Assembly: GCA_900708905.1 (NCBI GenBank)
Contig: CAADRB010000013.1
Coordinates: 276,794-340,793 of the forward strand
DNA length: 64,000 bases
DNA from: Hymenolepis diminuta
Taxonomy: Eukaryota > Platyhelminthes > Cestoda > Cyclophyllidea > Hymenolepididae
Direction of reading: 5' to 3'
Shown here: piece by piece, positions 23,893 through 36,900 of the stretch
Position numbering within the stretch: position 1 is the stretch's first letter
Layout: every line of letters begins with the position of its first letter
Notes under the pieces: generated by a model
What the model saw: the letters and a program-made list of their open reading frames with translations, nothing else
Told to the model about the DNA's origin: nothing
Database searches by the model: none
Made by a program: the position numbers and the translations under genes

Positions 23893-24901
23893 ATGTATGC
23901 AGATGCAAATCCGCCAGGAAACTACTATGAGGGATATGAAGATCCCGGAGATGGTTACGTTGACGAGGATGATGAGGGTGAAATTCCGATTGCCGAACGC
24001 GAATTAGCAGACGATGCTGAGTGGAAGCTGATTCAGAAGAACACCTTCACTCGCTGGGCCAACGAACATTTGAAGAGCAAGGGCAGTTCCGTAGATGACA
24101 TCCAATACGATTTCGCTGATGGTTTACGACTTATCGATCTGATTGAATCCCTTTCGGGTCAAAAATTTCGTCATGTCAATCGAAAACCCAGCTTTCGAAC
24201 TCAGAAATTGGAAAATGTCACAATGGTTCTGAGATTCTTGGAAGAGAACGAGGGACTACGACTGGTTAATATTGGTGAGTGATACCATCATTTCTCACCC
24301 CTGTTTGTTTATAGATAGTACAGATATCGTTGATTGCCGATTAAAACTGATCTTGGGTTTGATCTGGACCCTGATTCTTCATTATTCGATAACTCTTCCA
24401 CTATGGGAAGGAGAAGATTACAATCAGGTTCGTTAATATACTTTAACTATATAAAAAATATAATATACTTTAATATACTTTGCTCATCTTTAAAAAAATC
24501 GGTATTTTTACTTCAGGGAAGCTCTGGACCTACTCCAAAGCAGCGTCTGTTGTCATGGTTGAACTCAAAATTGAGTGAACGACCTGTCAAAAACTTCACA
24601 ACTGACTGGAATGATGGTACTGCAATTGGTGCCCTTGTTGATGCATGTGCTCCGGGTCTGTGCCCAGACTGGAGAGACTGGGAGCCCAAACAGAAGCTGA
24701 GAAATGCCACTGAAGCCATGAATGCTGCGGAACAATGGTTGGATGTTCCACAACTCATTAGACCTGAAGAAATGATTAATCCACGCGTGGATGAGAAAGC
24801 TATGATGACATATTTGAGTCAATTCCCAAGTGCAAAACTCAAAGACGGTGCCCCATTGAGACCAAGAGCTAATCCCGCCAGCGTCAGAGCCTATGGACCT
24901 G
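23893..24901 (+). CDS. Filamin exons 1-3: actin-binding domain (two CH domains)
   Basis: Exons 23893-24274, 24315-24427 and 24517-24901, with phases 1, 0 and 1. Introns are only 40 bp and 89 bp. Exon 1 gives an acidic start (DEDDEGEIP) and CH1 ([46 protein letters not shown]). Exon 2 completes CH1 ([14 protein letters not shown]). Exon 3 is CH2 ([47 protein letters not shown]) and reaches VRAYGPG, the start of repeat 1. This tandem CH pair is the F-actin-binding module. Confidence 0.95.
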
Positions 24902-27900
24902 GTTAGTTACTTTAAGCAAATTTTGAATTCAAACAAAGAAAAATCCCCTAAACTAATTTGTGTATTTGAATTAATGAACTGGATTGTTAGCATTGATCAA
25001 CAAAAGCTTTAGCCTGGATATTGCATTCAGAAAAAGGCAAAATAACATTTTAACGAGAATAAAAGAGTTATTTTAACTGGATTAAACTCATCAATATATG
25101 GACACGAAGTCTAAATTTAGAAAGTTACAGTCCCGGGAAAAATACAACGCATTTTTGGACACAAAATTTTAAATACTTACAATCTGTGCTTCAAAATTAA
25201 GTAGTAATGAAAAAAAACAATGCTGGGGTGAAATTTATTACCTGTCAATCAAATAAGGAAACCGGTTAACGATATTTATTTGGATGTTGGTTAAATCTTA
25301 CATTTGAGCATATCGGGAAGGCATTCGCTTATATAATTAGATTTAAAAAGGGAAATTTTCACAATTAAAACAAAATATTTTAGCTATAAATTGGAGCTTA
25401 TCTCAAATAACAGCTCTTGAAATCTAACGTTGGGAGTGCCGCCATCACTGAATTTTTTAAACTTCAACGAATACCAGACAAATGTCAACTGATTTGTGAA
25501 ACGTGGGATCACAACAATGCAGATAAATACAAACCTTCGCTCGTGGGATCCAATATCTGCAGTCCTAAATATCCAAACCAAAATATTCAGATTTTACAAT
25601 CCGCTTCTCTTTTATGATCAAATTTTATAAGGACTTAGTACACCCGCTGTTTAAATTTTATTTTTTTGACTCGACCCTTTGATCTATAAAACTTAATAAA
25701 TATCCACGTCTTGAGCTATCCAAAAGTGGAAGAAAAGAAGGAGAAGAATGTGAGGGGTGCATTGGTTCAGATTTCTGCCTGACGTGAGCACCAGAAACTG
25801 CCAATTGTTTAAACACGCTGTGCACCGGAAATGCGCGAACGCTCCCTACCTCGGTTACACCCAGCCCTCTCTCTCCCCCGGGACCCAATCACAATCTTCC
25901 GAGATGAAGCCAGCTTACTCTTAGCTCACAGATACGACATTAATTGTATAGGCCTTCCTTTGGATGGAATTTGGTTTCCAGTACCTGATCGAAGTTAGTG
26001 TTAACCACGCTGCATTGGACGAAACTGCTAAACGATTCCATCAACGACGCCGGTCAAGGAAGGAGGATCCCAAGAAGAATACTGGATTCCGCGGCCTAGC
26101 CGTTTGTGCTTGTTTTTCCAGGCAGCGTTTCGCTTGTCTGCTCTTCTTTCTCGGACCTAGATCTCCCGCTCCGCGAACACAATTCAAAGCGTTCGCTGAA
26201 AACGACGCGGATATCGATTGGCAGTTGCCGGAAAATCACCTCAAGGAGAATAGTAAAACAAGCATTGTTTGAAATTTTATTATTATATTTTCAGGTCTTG
26301 AGCCACGTGGAAACAAAGTCGGAATGCCCGCTAGGTTCACCATCGATGCTTCTTCAGCTGGAAAAGGATCTGTTGAAGTCATTGTCCTGAATCCAAAAGG
26401 TCAACGCGAACCTTGTGATATCGTTCCAAACACTGATAGACCGAATACCTACTCATGTGCCTACGTCCCTACTCAAGCTGGAGAGTATCGTGTCATCATT
26501 AAGTTTGCTACCAAGGAGATCATGAACTCACCTTTCAAGGTCATGGTTGAGGGAGCTGCAGACCCCAGCAAGGCTACAGCCTCCGGTCCGGGTATCGAAC
26601 CTCAAGGAAATCAAGTCGGTCGACGAACTTTCTTCAACATCTTTACAACTGGTAGGACTTCACATACGCTAAAAGTTCCTATTTACTTTAGTACGATTTT
26701 TATAAAATCTGACAAAATTTTAGTTGAAGAAAATGATGAGGGTAAGGTTCTTGTTGTAGGACGCACAAAATCTCAAATAATTGCACTTTATATTCACTTT
26801 GTTCTAAAGTTAGTTATGAGGAACATTGCTTTAACCAATAGGGGCCGGAGAAGGAGTTGCAGATTGCGTAATCCTTGATCCTCAAGGACGTCAAGATGTG
26901 ATCAAACCAAATATTACTCGTCAAAGCGAAGACAACTACCTCGTTGAATATACTCCGAAAATGGAAGGTCTACATTCAGTCAATGTCTTCTTTGCTGGTC
27001 AGCAAATTCCGAATTCTCCATTTGGAGTCATGGTTGGACCTCGTAAGTATAAAAATACCAATTATAACCTATTATCTACTTCATTTCATGGTTTAAACTT
27101 ATTTACTTTATCAATTTAATAACGCAGGTGTTCAGGGTAAGTTCTTTGACCGGAAACCTAGCTGTTCCTTGGCATGTAGTTGCGTTCTCCCTTCTTATTT
27201 ACTCAATATTTGAATGAATGATTTCAGTTGTGGTGTATTGATTACATTACAGAGGCTGCTACAAGGAAACCTTCTTTACCTCAAACAGCGTCTCTGCAAG
27301 GTTCGTTTTCCTTGCTCATCTGTGTCTCTTCATTCTTACATCTCCTTCTTTGCTTGTCCCTTAGATATTTTCGGATTCCAATTAGCAACTGAACTTTCAT
27401 TTTCTTTAGAAACTATTCCGGAAGGAATTAAGTCTCACAGTTTATAGTTGGATGAATTTCCGATTTTTAATTCACTAATTGAAATCGGAGTTTAAAATAA
27501 CTGAATTGATTTAAAAAGTAATTTTCTTTAAAACAGCTGCAGCCCCTCAGAAGCCAATGACAGATATTGTGTCAGGTTGGTCGGTAGATATTTTCGCCGC
27601 ATTTTCCCCACAAAAATATCAGAATCTTTACTTTGATTTTCTATTAGACCTTAAAAACCTCTTTGGAAAGAATCGGCCACGAGAAGCGGGCACTGAAGGT
27701 TTGTAGTAGACACCCAATTCCCTGCATTTAGCCATGAAACTTTAGTTATTTAATCAGCATGCCCGTAATGCTTATTTTATGGAGATAGATTCGTCATTTT
27801 CTGATGTTTTTCCTTTTGAATCTCTTACCTTCAGAAGCTCAAATACCAAGCTATTCTCGGGAGTCTTCATTTGAGGGTGTGTCTAAAACTCTAGATCGAT

Positions 27901-30900
27901 GCGATAATCCATTAGATTATTGAATTTTAGTTCCATTAGTCCTGATCAAAGCGCACGATCTGTGCAATAGCCTCCTACCAAAGTCATTGAGAATGATTGG
28001 AACCCTTAGAGCATGCTAAGGAATCAATCTTTAATTGAATCATTTTCGAAACTTTGGAAAATAATATTTTAGAACCACCTCTCTCACCGCAAAAAGACTT
28101 CAAGCCGCAGAGTGCTCCATGGGGTATGTTTAGGCTTTCTTCCATTTGTCGTATTATTTCAATTCATTGCAATGGAGTTTTCAAAACATTTCTTCCTGAT
28201 GATTTTATTTAGTCCCGAAAGGTAAGTATCAGTGTCCTTCGCATGTATTAGCTCATAGCCTATTCAGCAAATAATGATTTTAAAATAGCCGCATGTGCCA
28301 GTAGTTCCGAATTAAAACAAATTTCGGCCATATTTTGCAGACAAGCCGATTGAAAAAGACGGGTTGAAGCCCCTTAAAGCCGAAAAAACACCTTTCGCTC
28401 CCGGAGGTTTGTACCATGTTTCTCTCTCGGCGAATTTTTGTTTCTTATATTAAACAGCTTTGCCTGCTGAGTATTGAAAAATCCAAGAATTTTCTCATTT
28501 TTGCTTTCCTTTTCTTTACGTTTGCTTCGTTCACCTTCTTTGATGGAATATTGGAGCTCTTAACTTATTTTCCATTAAATCAGTTTGAGACGATAGTGAA
28601 CTTAAATTTTAGAACAACCGATTAGCCCAACCAAACGCCCTGAAAACCAATTCGCTCCACAATGGCCAGGTTTGTTTAAACCACGGACAATTTTTGATTT
28701 TAGCATGGCTCTCTACGATGGTTCTCGTCTTTATTTTCATTTCTTTTGTTTTGGCAACGGATGCATGAAATATTCTCGTTTGGCCAAATAAATAGTTCCC
28801 TTGAGCGGTGAACAATGTCAGTGTTTTTTATTTCTTCATTGCGGTTTTTATTGCATTTGTGCGCCATAAGAGTAGCTTTTGATTGGCCAATTTTTGATGT
28901 TTTTCAGCCTGTGATGCCAAACAAGCCTATGCTACTGGTAGAGGTATCCAACCCCATGGAGTTAGGGTTCGTGATCTTGCGGACTTCAAAGTTCACACTG
29001 AAGATGCAGGTGAAGGTGTTCTAGAAGCCACTGTTGTTAGTCCGAGTAGGTTGTATTTCCCCTTATAGTCCACCTAAATCGTTTACAAATAATATTTAAT
29101 GTAATTCTTTGCTTTTTAAGATGGACGTGAGGAAAAATGTCAACAGAGAAAGATTGGACCTTACACCTACGAATGCGTCTACACTCCGCAGCAAGCCGGA
29201 CCTCACACTGTAAACGTTCGTTATGGCGGAGATCACATTATGCTGAGTCCTTTCAAGGTTAGTTTTAAGCGTTTCCATTAGCTGATTTGAGAACAGAGTG
29301 CGTCTGCGGTGTAACTTTTAATGCGCATTTCTGCGAAGTTAGTGACTATGGGCTCAATTTCCATCTGAACACATTCAGTGAGCGGAATGGTCAACTGTAG
29401 TGGTTAAGTCTAGCTAATAAGAAGGGGTGTCAGAATTCGAGTATCTCACAAGGGAGGCTCATTACTGCCTCCCCTCCTACGCGGGATGTGTGTTCGATAC
29501 AGCTTCTCCAAATGGACTTGAAAAATGGTGCATTCGAACCGAAGAATGAAATGAGTAATGATGACCAATTAGAAGGAGCCTTACTGAGACTTTATAAATT
29601 AGCTTGCTACCCTTATTAACTAAAATAAATCACGACGCTTCCACCAGTTAACACCTTATCTATAATTATTGCGGTTAAAAGCAGGTTTTCATGGCCCTTG
29701 AGGATTTAAACAGTTGTTCACTTTTGTTTAAAAGTGATAGAGCAATCTGATGTATGAATTGTTCAACTTAACTCAGCTAAAAGTGAGAATCACTTATGTA
29801 ACCATAGTAAAAGTTCATCATAGGATCGACATTTTACGAAATTTTAATTCTAAATGCGTGTTTTCCATCAAGGTCGACGTTGGACCCTACAAAGAGACTC
29901 GAATCCGCGCCTTTGGACCAGGATTGATAAGTGGAATCGTTAATAAACCCGCCGTCTTCGTTGTTGAAACTAACGGCGAGACAGGAGCTCTTGGTATGGA
30001 CTTAAAATCCTATTCAATAACATGCCGTTTAGCTGTATTAAGATTATGGATTAAGGAACTTTGACCTTTCTTGATTAGTTTCTCTTTTGTTGTCAAACTT
30101 TTCGCACTATTTGTTGAGCGTTGCTTAATTTTGTAGCCTTTATTTCAGGGGGAGGAATAAGGATGTAATTATAATGGGTGATGTCTTGACCACCCTTATC
30201 TTTAGAGAGATTTGAAACAACCGGACAGTGAAATGGGTTGCTTCGGTGGTATGATTGAATATTTAAAGTCAAACCCCCACCGGATCGAAGGGAGTTTTCT
30301 TCCTACGTTCTGCCTAGACTAACTCTCAAGATGTCAAGAGAGAGATGCCCTCGCTAAAGTAGGACTGAAAAAAACACAAAGACCATCTGCTGAATGTGAG
30401 CCACCTACACCTCGGTGTACCAATTTTGTCGATAACCTTGCGCGCTTCTTTCAAAATCTGAGAATTGACATATTGAAATAACAATAGAACATGTATTTTA
30501 ATAAGGCAGGTGACACTCAGGAGTAAGGGAGTGATTTCCAAGATAAAGCAGAAATATTATTTATAAATTTTAATCGTAGGGAAACGTCCGCACAAAGATG
30601 AATGGGACGGGAGCATAGTAGAGGCAGTAGGATCTGAGCCCTAGGACCATCAAATCAATCGATCTTTTCCAATTTAAAGTTTGACTAGAATTGTCCCACT
30701 TTATGCGGCACATTTTTCATATGGAAAATCTGGGTGACATGATTTTGTATGATTTCGCAGCCATCCTTCTACTAAAAAAACGTTTACTAGTTGGCAGATC
30801 ATGTTTTGTGATCATTCAAACAGTGAATCGAGCGTTCACTGGTATAATTTCTCCTTTATGCACATTTTCATAAGTGGTTGACGTCTGATAATGCTAGAAA

Positions 30901-33900
30901 TGGAATTCTTGTTGAGCTTCATCTAAATTTCGTCACACTTCTCCCGAACGGCGCTTTAGCATCCACATGAAGTTGCCTTAGCCAACTCTTTATGTGTGCG
31001 GGTTTAGAAGCACCCACTTCCGTAGGGGGTTTTTCAACCGTCAGAAATCCGGGTCTGCATTGAATTAGGGAAAAAGTATGAAATATGAGTGGACAGACGG
31101 TCGTCCTATGTTAAATTGTCTTTCTGGTACTCTCAACTTCATAGGTATTTTATCTGTTCGAAGACATTCTTTCCATTATATCATTCCCTTAAGGATTCTC
31201 AATTGAGGGACCAAGTGAAGCCCGTATTGACTGTGCAGACAATGGTGATGGATCAGCCACTGTCGTCTACTGGCCCACAGTTCCAGGAGAATACGCTGTT
31301 CACATTCTCTGCAATGACGAGAATATTCCAAAGTCTCCATACATGGTGCCGATCTCTGCTGATACGGGCAAATGCGATCCTAATGCTGTAAGTTTATTAA
31401 GCATTTGTATAAGTTTGTATAAAGTACACATCAGATCCGTTAAAGTTCTAAATTTGGTCTATAAAGCTGGGTATTTTCTCTTATATACTGCCCAGTCCGG
31501 ATTGACGATCATTAATTTTTCTGGTCACTTCTCTAGAAAAACCATCTACCTTGAGTTTTACTATACTTCGTCTGTTAAGTATACAGATGTTATATCCTTA
31601 TTACCTTCTCTATGTTTGGATTAAGGATGACATTGACTACCGGGTGTTTTTAAACGCTTCAAGGTTAAGTATAGGATTAAAACTGTTATCGATACGTCCA
31701 TGAGGAAACCCGAATAAGTTCTGTTATATTAAAAATGCTTCACTTGCTTTTCTACGTCCTCCTCTACTTGGCTTTCAGAGCACAAGAATGTATAAAATCT
31801 CGTCTGTTAAAACCATTCTGCCTTCTCGACCTTTAAAGGGAAAAAATGCATTGAAATTGTAAGACCGATCACCAGAATAAATCAACACTAGGTACTGTGG
31901 ATAAGTAGTAATTTAGTAATTCATTTGATATTTCATGGACTGTGAATTTTGGAATATGGAGCAACGATCTCTGGATTAATTGAATATCGTATTACCCGAA
32001 TTCAAAAATTAAATGGAGAAGGATTTTGTTCTCAACTCCTTTTCAATTGCCACCGGATCACTGATTACCGGGCCTTAATTTTACCCGATTTCGGTTGCTT
32101 CCACAATGGAGAAAATTGTCCTGCTCTCCCGTAGATTCTTATTAAATAAGATAAATAATATATACTACTTAAGTGAGTGGATTTCAATGTAGAAGAGAAA
32201 TTAAGGATTCGGTTAGATTCACAAATGGAATAGTCCTTTCAGTTAACTTTGGAAAACAATCTCAAATCTTTTAATAATTTAGAGCGTCTACATTCTAATA
32301 CCGAAACTTATTTTCACTGTTTGGGTGCTGATCCGAGTGTTATTTTTTGTAAAAGTACATCTTGCTAAATTAGAAGGGTGATAAGGTCATTGGGTTGGAA
32401 GTGGAAAGTAAACGCTCTGACTTTCCAAAATAACCACCGGCTGTATTAATAAGTTAATTTGCGGCAAGTATTCAATGTTTTTTTACTTATTTTTAGGACC
32501 TGATCAATAATTTTAGGTGATTAATTTGTTCAACTGCTGCCCTTTTTCTGATCCCATAATAATAAGTATTCAAACGGCAAACCTGAATCAAATTGCACCT
32601 CTTTCGGGGCAGTTTTCCCATATTTTTATCCCGTTAAAACAAGCATTTAACACTTCAGCTTTTAGAATTAAAGAGGCAAAACGAATAATATAGCGAAAAT
32701 GGAACAGTTCTTGAGATCACATGCTGTGCCGCACTGACGTCGAGGTCATAAAATCACAAAAAATATGAAGTCTAGACAAAGGAAAAAAAGAAAGGAACCA
32801 TTACAACCGTGCATTTGACGGAACGTCGTGATTCGAAATTTCTTGAAATGTGTTTCTACGAGAAACTGCTGACGACTAGATGTTGGGGATAAGCACCTTA
32901 ATTTCTGATTTTATCATTATTACCCACATCAACGTAACCGGGAACTTTAATAAGTTTCAATGAAGGGATAGTGTTATAACCTGATTAGCCTCCAAAGTAT
33001 TCAGGAATCCCAGAACTCAAAAGGAACACGTAGATGCCTTAATGGTTGACTTTACTCCAAAATTATGGAAGGCAATGTAATAAATGACTAACTAAAAATT
33101 ATTGGTGTAATGTTTTCCTGAAAAGATTTTTCATTTTTATCCAGGAGAGCATCCTGACAAGCGAAGTAACACAATAATTCGGTAAAGGATGATAAAATGG
33201 TCGATATATAAATATATGAAGAAATCAAGATGTCTTAATTTGCATTCAAGAAGCATTGACCTATGCATTTCTTTAAAATTGGTGGAATTCACTTTGTAAT
33301 ACACACAAACTTTTATGATCCAATCCCTAGATCGATCTCCTGAGTTTGTTTGGTAATTAGTCCCGCCATATGTATTCACCTGTGGCCTCTTGTACCCACT
33401 ACCAGGTGGCTGAGACTGAGGAATTTATTTTAAAAAACAGGGGGGCTCATTAGAGTACACCTTGAGCCAATTCTAATGGCAATTGATCCATGTTCCCATT
33501 TGTCAAAATGACATACTTCTGGATCTGGCTTTTTAATCTACAGTCGATGCCTCAGTTACACATAAAGAGCAAAGCATTCTCACGGATTTGTTAAACTGGC
33601 ATGGCTAAACCTTAAGATAACACAGGCTTGGGAAAGTTATACTCCTCATAAACAAAAAATCAATGTGGGATTTAAATTATTTCAAAACAGCCTATCGATT
33701 TGGGGCTAGGATTTTAATAAATATTATTCCATTCTGAAAACAGAGCATCATGAAGAAACTTATAATAGCTGGTGTCGTCAGATTTTTACGATTAGTCCCC
33801 CGAAAGATCGTCCTAGCAATTAGAACTAGATAACCCACTTTTCTCATTAGAATGCCAAAGGTATATTATGCAGAGTCAAGGAGAATGAGTGAGAAACATT

Positions 33901-36900
33901 TGAACATTGACCAAGAGAGGGGACGCTTTGACTGCGCTCACTCGGATATTATAATTTCGTAGAGCAGAGCAGACATAAACAAAAAGTATGCAGAATGTGC
34001 TCATTGCAAATTACAGATTGATTAATATGAATGCCTTATCTTGGGGAACTCCGGGTCGGGTGAAAGCGAATACTTAATTCCCCATAATGGAAAAATAAAC
34101 CCCGTTTGCAAAGATGACTCATTCGTCCTTTACTGCGCAGCCAGAAACATATTTCCGACGGAATCTCGTCCAAGATGACCTAAATTTTACCCTTCGGTAG
34201 GTACGCCGTTTCCAGTTCATTAAGTGCCGCACTAAAATGGCACACATGTCAAAGGTAGGATGGGAGGTTAAAAATTGCTTTAGGGGCCGTAAAGGAGCGT
34301 CAAGTTCAGGTATTGATCTCTTATTTCTGAAGGTCGATGAATGGATATTACCTCATGCTTTCGTCATTCCCTCCTCTCAGCCACCTCATTTTTCACAACG
34401 CTGTCGTAGTATCTGTATGCTGGAGAAATTAGGCAGATCGTCTTTGTATTAATTTCAAAGATATTTGTTCAACGGCGACTTCTGAAATAAATCTGATTAA
34501 ATCCTAGAATATTATTATAGGAGGATGACTATCTACACAGGTTCTCAAATTAAAAAAATTAATTTCAGGTATTAATAATACAAGGTGGTCATTAGAATAT
34601 GCCAGATTCCTGTACAAGTGTATGACTAAGGACCACATGAGAAAATACGTTCATCTTACTCCGCTCTGTCGATCACTTTTTCTGCATTCCTTATCGTCTT
34701 TACGTATCCAATAATGTACATTGATAAGTGAATCATTTTTTCGGCCTCTACCTGATAAGAAGATGTATCTATGGTGACGTGGGCGTAGGGGCAATGAGGT
34801 CGGCCGCAGGTTGGGATGACTCATTGACATTTCCTGTTTCTATAATCCCCAATTTCCACTTCCTCTCTCTTCCCACTAAAAAGCAGTCCAAAACGAGAAC
34901 ATGAACATTGGAAAAATAGCACCCTCCCTCTTCCCTCAATTTTATCCAAACGGAAGTTGTCAGAAGTTGGCCCTATGGTTGAAGCCTAAATTGTCATTTG
35001 CATAATTAATTTATTGAGAAATTTGGATGAAGCCCAAATTTTCATCCAAATAAACCTGTTACAAGAAAAGGACAGCATAAAAAGCTCAAAATTGAGATTA
35101 CCAATAAAATTTCAAACCTTGTAATCGAATGTTCTCCGAATTCGCTTGATGTAGCGCTAATAACACATTTCATGATGAATTAAAACTGAAGCTTAATTAA
35201 AATTTCAAAGTGGTAAAATTGTAAATTCATTTAATTGTGAAATTTAGGAATGCCTTATGCAAGATGACATTTTGAAAAGTTTTCTGCGACCATCCGCGGA
35301 GGTGGAGTTTTAATAAAAACTAAAGGATCTTCTTTTAATCAATCAACCTATTAAGTCAAACCGTTTTCAAAACTTGTCCAGTAACTATTTTAAAATTTTG
35401 AGTGAACTGAATGTAAAATCAAGCCTGAAAACTTAGTGGCCAATCAGAGTGGCAGAAGCGATTGGTCCTCCAACTGGATTGGCTCCTCCAATTCACCAGA
35501 AATTTGATTTTGATTAAAGCCAAATTCATGCAGTTCTAATTTCCTCTGTTTTTTTACTGCCTAGGTGAAATGTTATGGACCGGGTCTTTCACCAGGAGTC
35601 GTGGCTGGAATTCCGACGGAATTCACCATTGACGCTCGTGGCGCAGGAGGCCCGGCACCATTTGGTTGTGAATTGAGAGATGATACAGGTGAACCGGTTC
35701 CTATTCGAGTGCGGGATAATGGAGATCTCACTGCAACTGTCACTTACACTGCTAAGAAACCCAAAAAACACACTGTCATCCCTACCTACAACGGAGTCGC
35801 TGTTCCTCGTGCACCATTCAGAGTAAGTATTCGATTTTTATCAATCTAAAAGAAAACCATACTTACCATCAAGTAGAGTAAGAAATATTTAGTATTTTTT
35901 CAGGAAAAAATGGTAACAGCGAAAAGGAATTTAAAGTTGTTGTGAGTCAATTGTCCTTTTGTGGTCCCTCAATTCTAGATCACCTTTCTCTATACTTAGA
36001 AACAATAACTGTTTAACTGAATGTTGAATCAGCTTTGTTTATCTATTTCACTTAGAGTAATTGTCAAGATTCTATGAATAGAATACACTTTCGTAGTGAC
36101 GATAAGGATGATATTCGACATCAAACCACCAACGTAATGTGTATCGTCCATTCCAGGGCAATGCATGTACTCAGTGGCAATGGATCATATTGCTTTATTA
36201 ACGGATTTAATGCTTAATGCTATTAGTGATTATAAATCATGATTCAGGAGTCCTATCAATTCCGCCCCCTCCCACCCCCCTCTAGAAAGCCCAGGAAAAA
36301 TGTGGGTGATAAATGGTTGTTTGTTTATCCGATTTCTCTACCTTAATTAAGGTTTTATACATTTGGTCTGATACCGTATGTCCCATGAACACCTCACGCT
36401 ACAACGCAGATGCATTAAATTTTCCTTGAGAAAATTTACCCTAAATAGATAAACCTCCTTTCCTAATTTATTTGCTGAGGTTTATCAGATGAAGGCCAAC
36501 TTCGTTCCATTCTAGACTTCTAAGAAGGTTTATTTGACAGTGTTTTAAAGATCTTTTAACATATTATAATGGAAATCATAAAAGACAAAAGTAGGTAGAG
36601 CTTTAGAACTATTCTGCTCGTTTTTCAGGTTGATGTTGCTGAGCCTTGCAACCCAGGAAACGTCCGAGTCTACGGTCCAGGTGTTGAATCGATCACCCGA
36701 AATGAGCCGACCCACTTCACTGTGGATTGTCGTCAAGCCGGTCCAGGAAATGTTGGAATTAGCGTACGAGATGAGGCTGGAAGAGATGTTCCCATGGATA
36801 CCAAGGACATGCGTGATGGTACCTTCAACGTATCCTACACTCCAACCACCGCTGGCCCAACTTACACTGTTCAGGTCTTCTTTGAGAACACCGAAGTTCC

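Noticed and set aside
25964..26272. 102-codon open frame in filamin intron 3
   Set aside because: Terminates before exon 4, no donor in suitable phase found, and no recognisable domain; treated as part of the GC-rich island.
27927..27978. Extra micro-exon after TTGAATTTTAG in the linker cluster
   Set aside because: Open in phase 1, but the only nearby donor (GTCATT) is poor and would give 52 nt, breaking the frame.
29398..29520. tRNA gene-like words (TAGTGGTTAAGTCTAGC and GTGTTCGATAC) in filamin intron 16
   Set aside because: No acceptor stem or cloverleaf could be paired; at most a decayed SINE, too weak to call.
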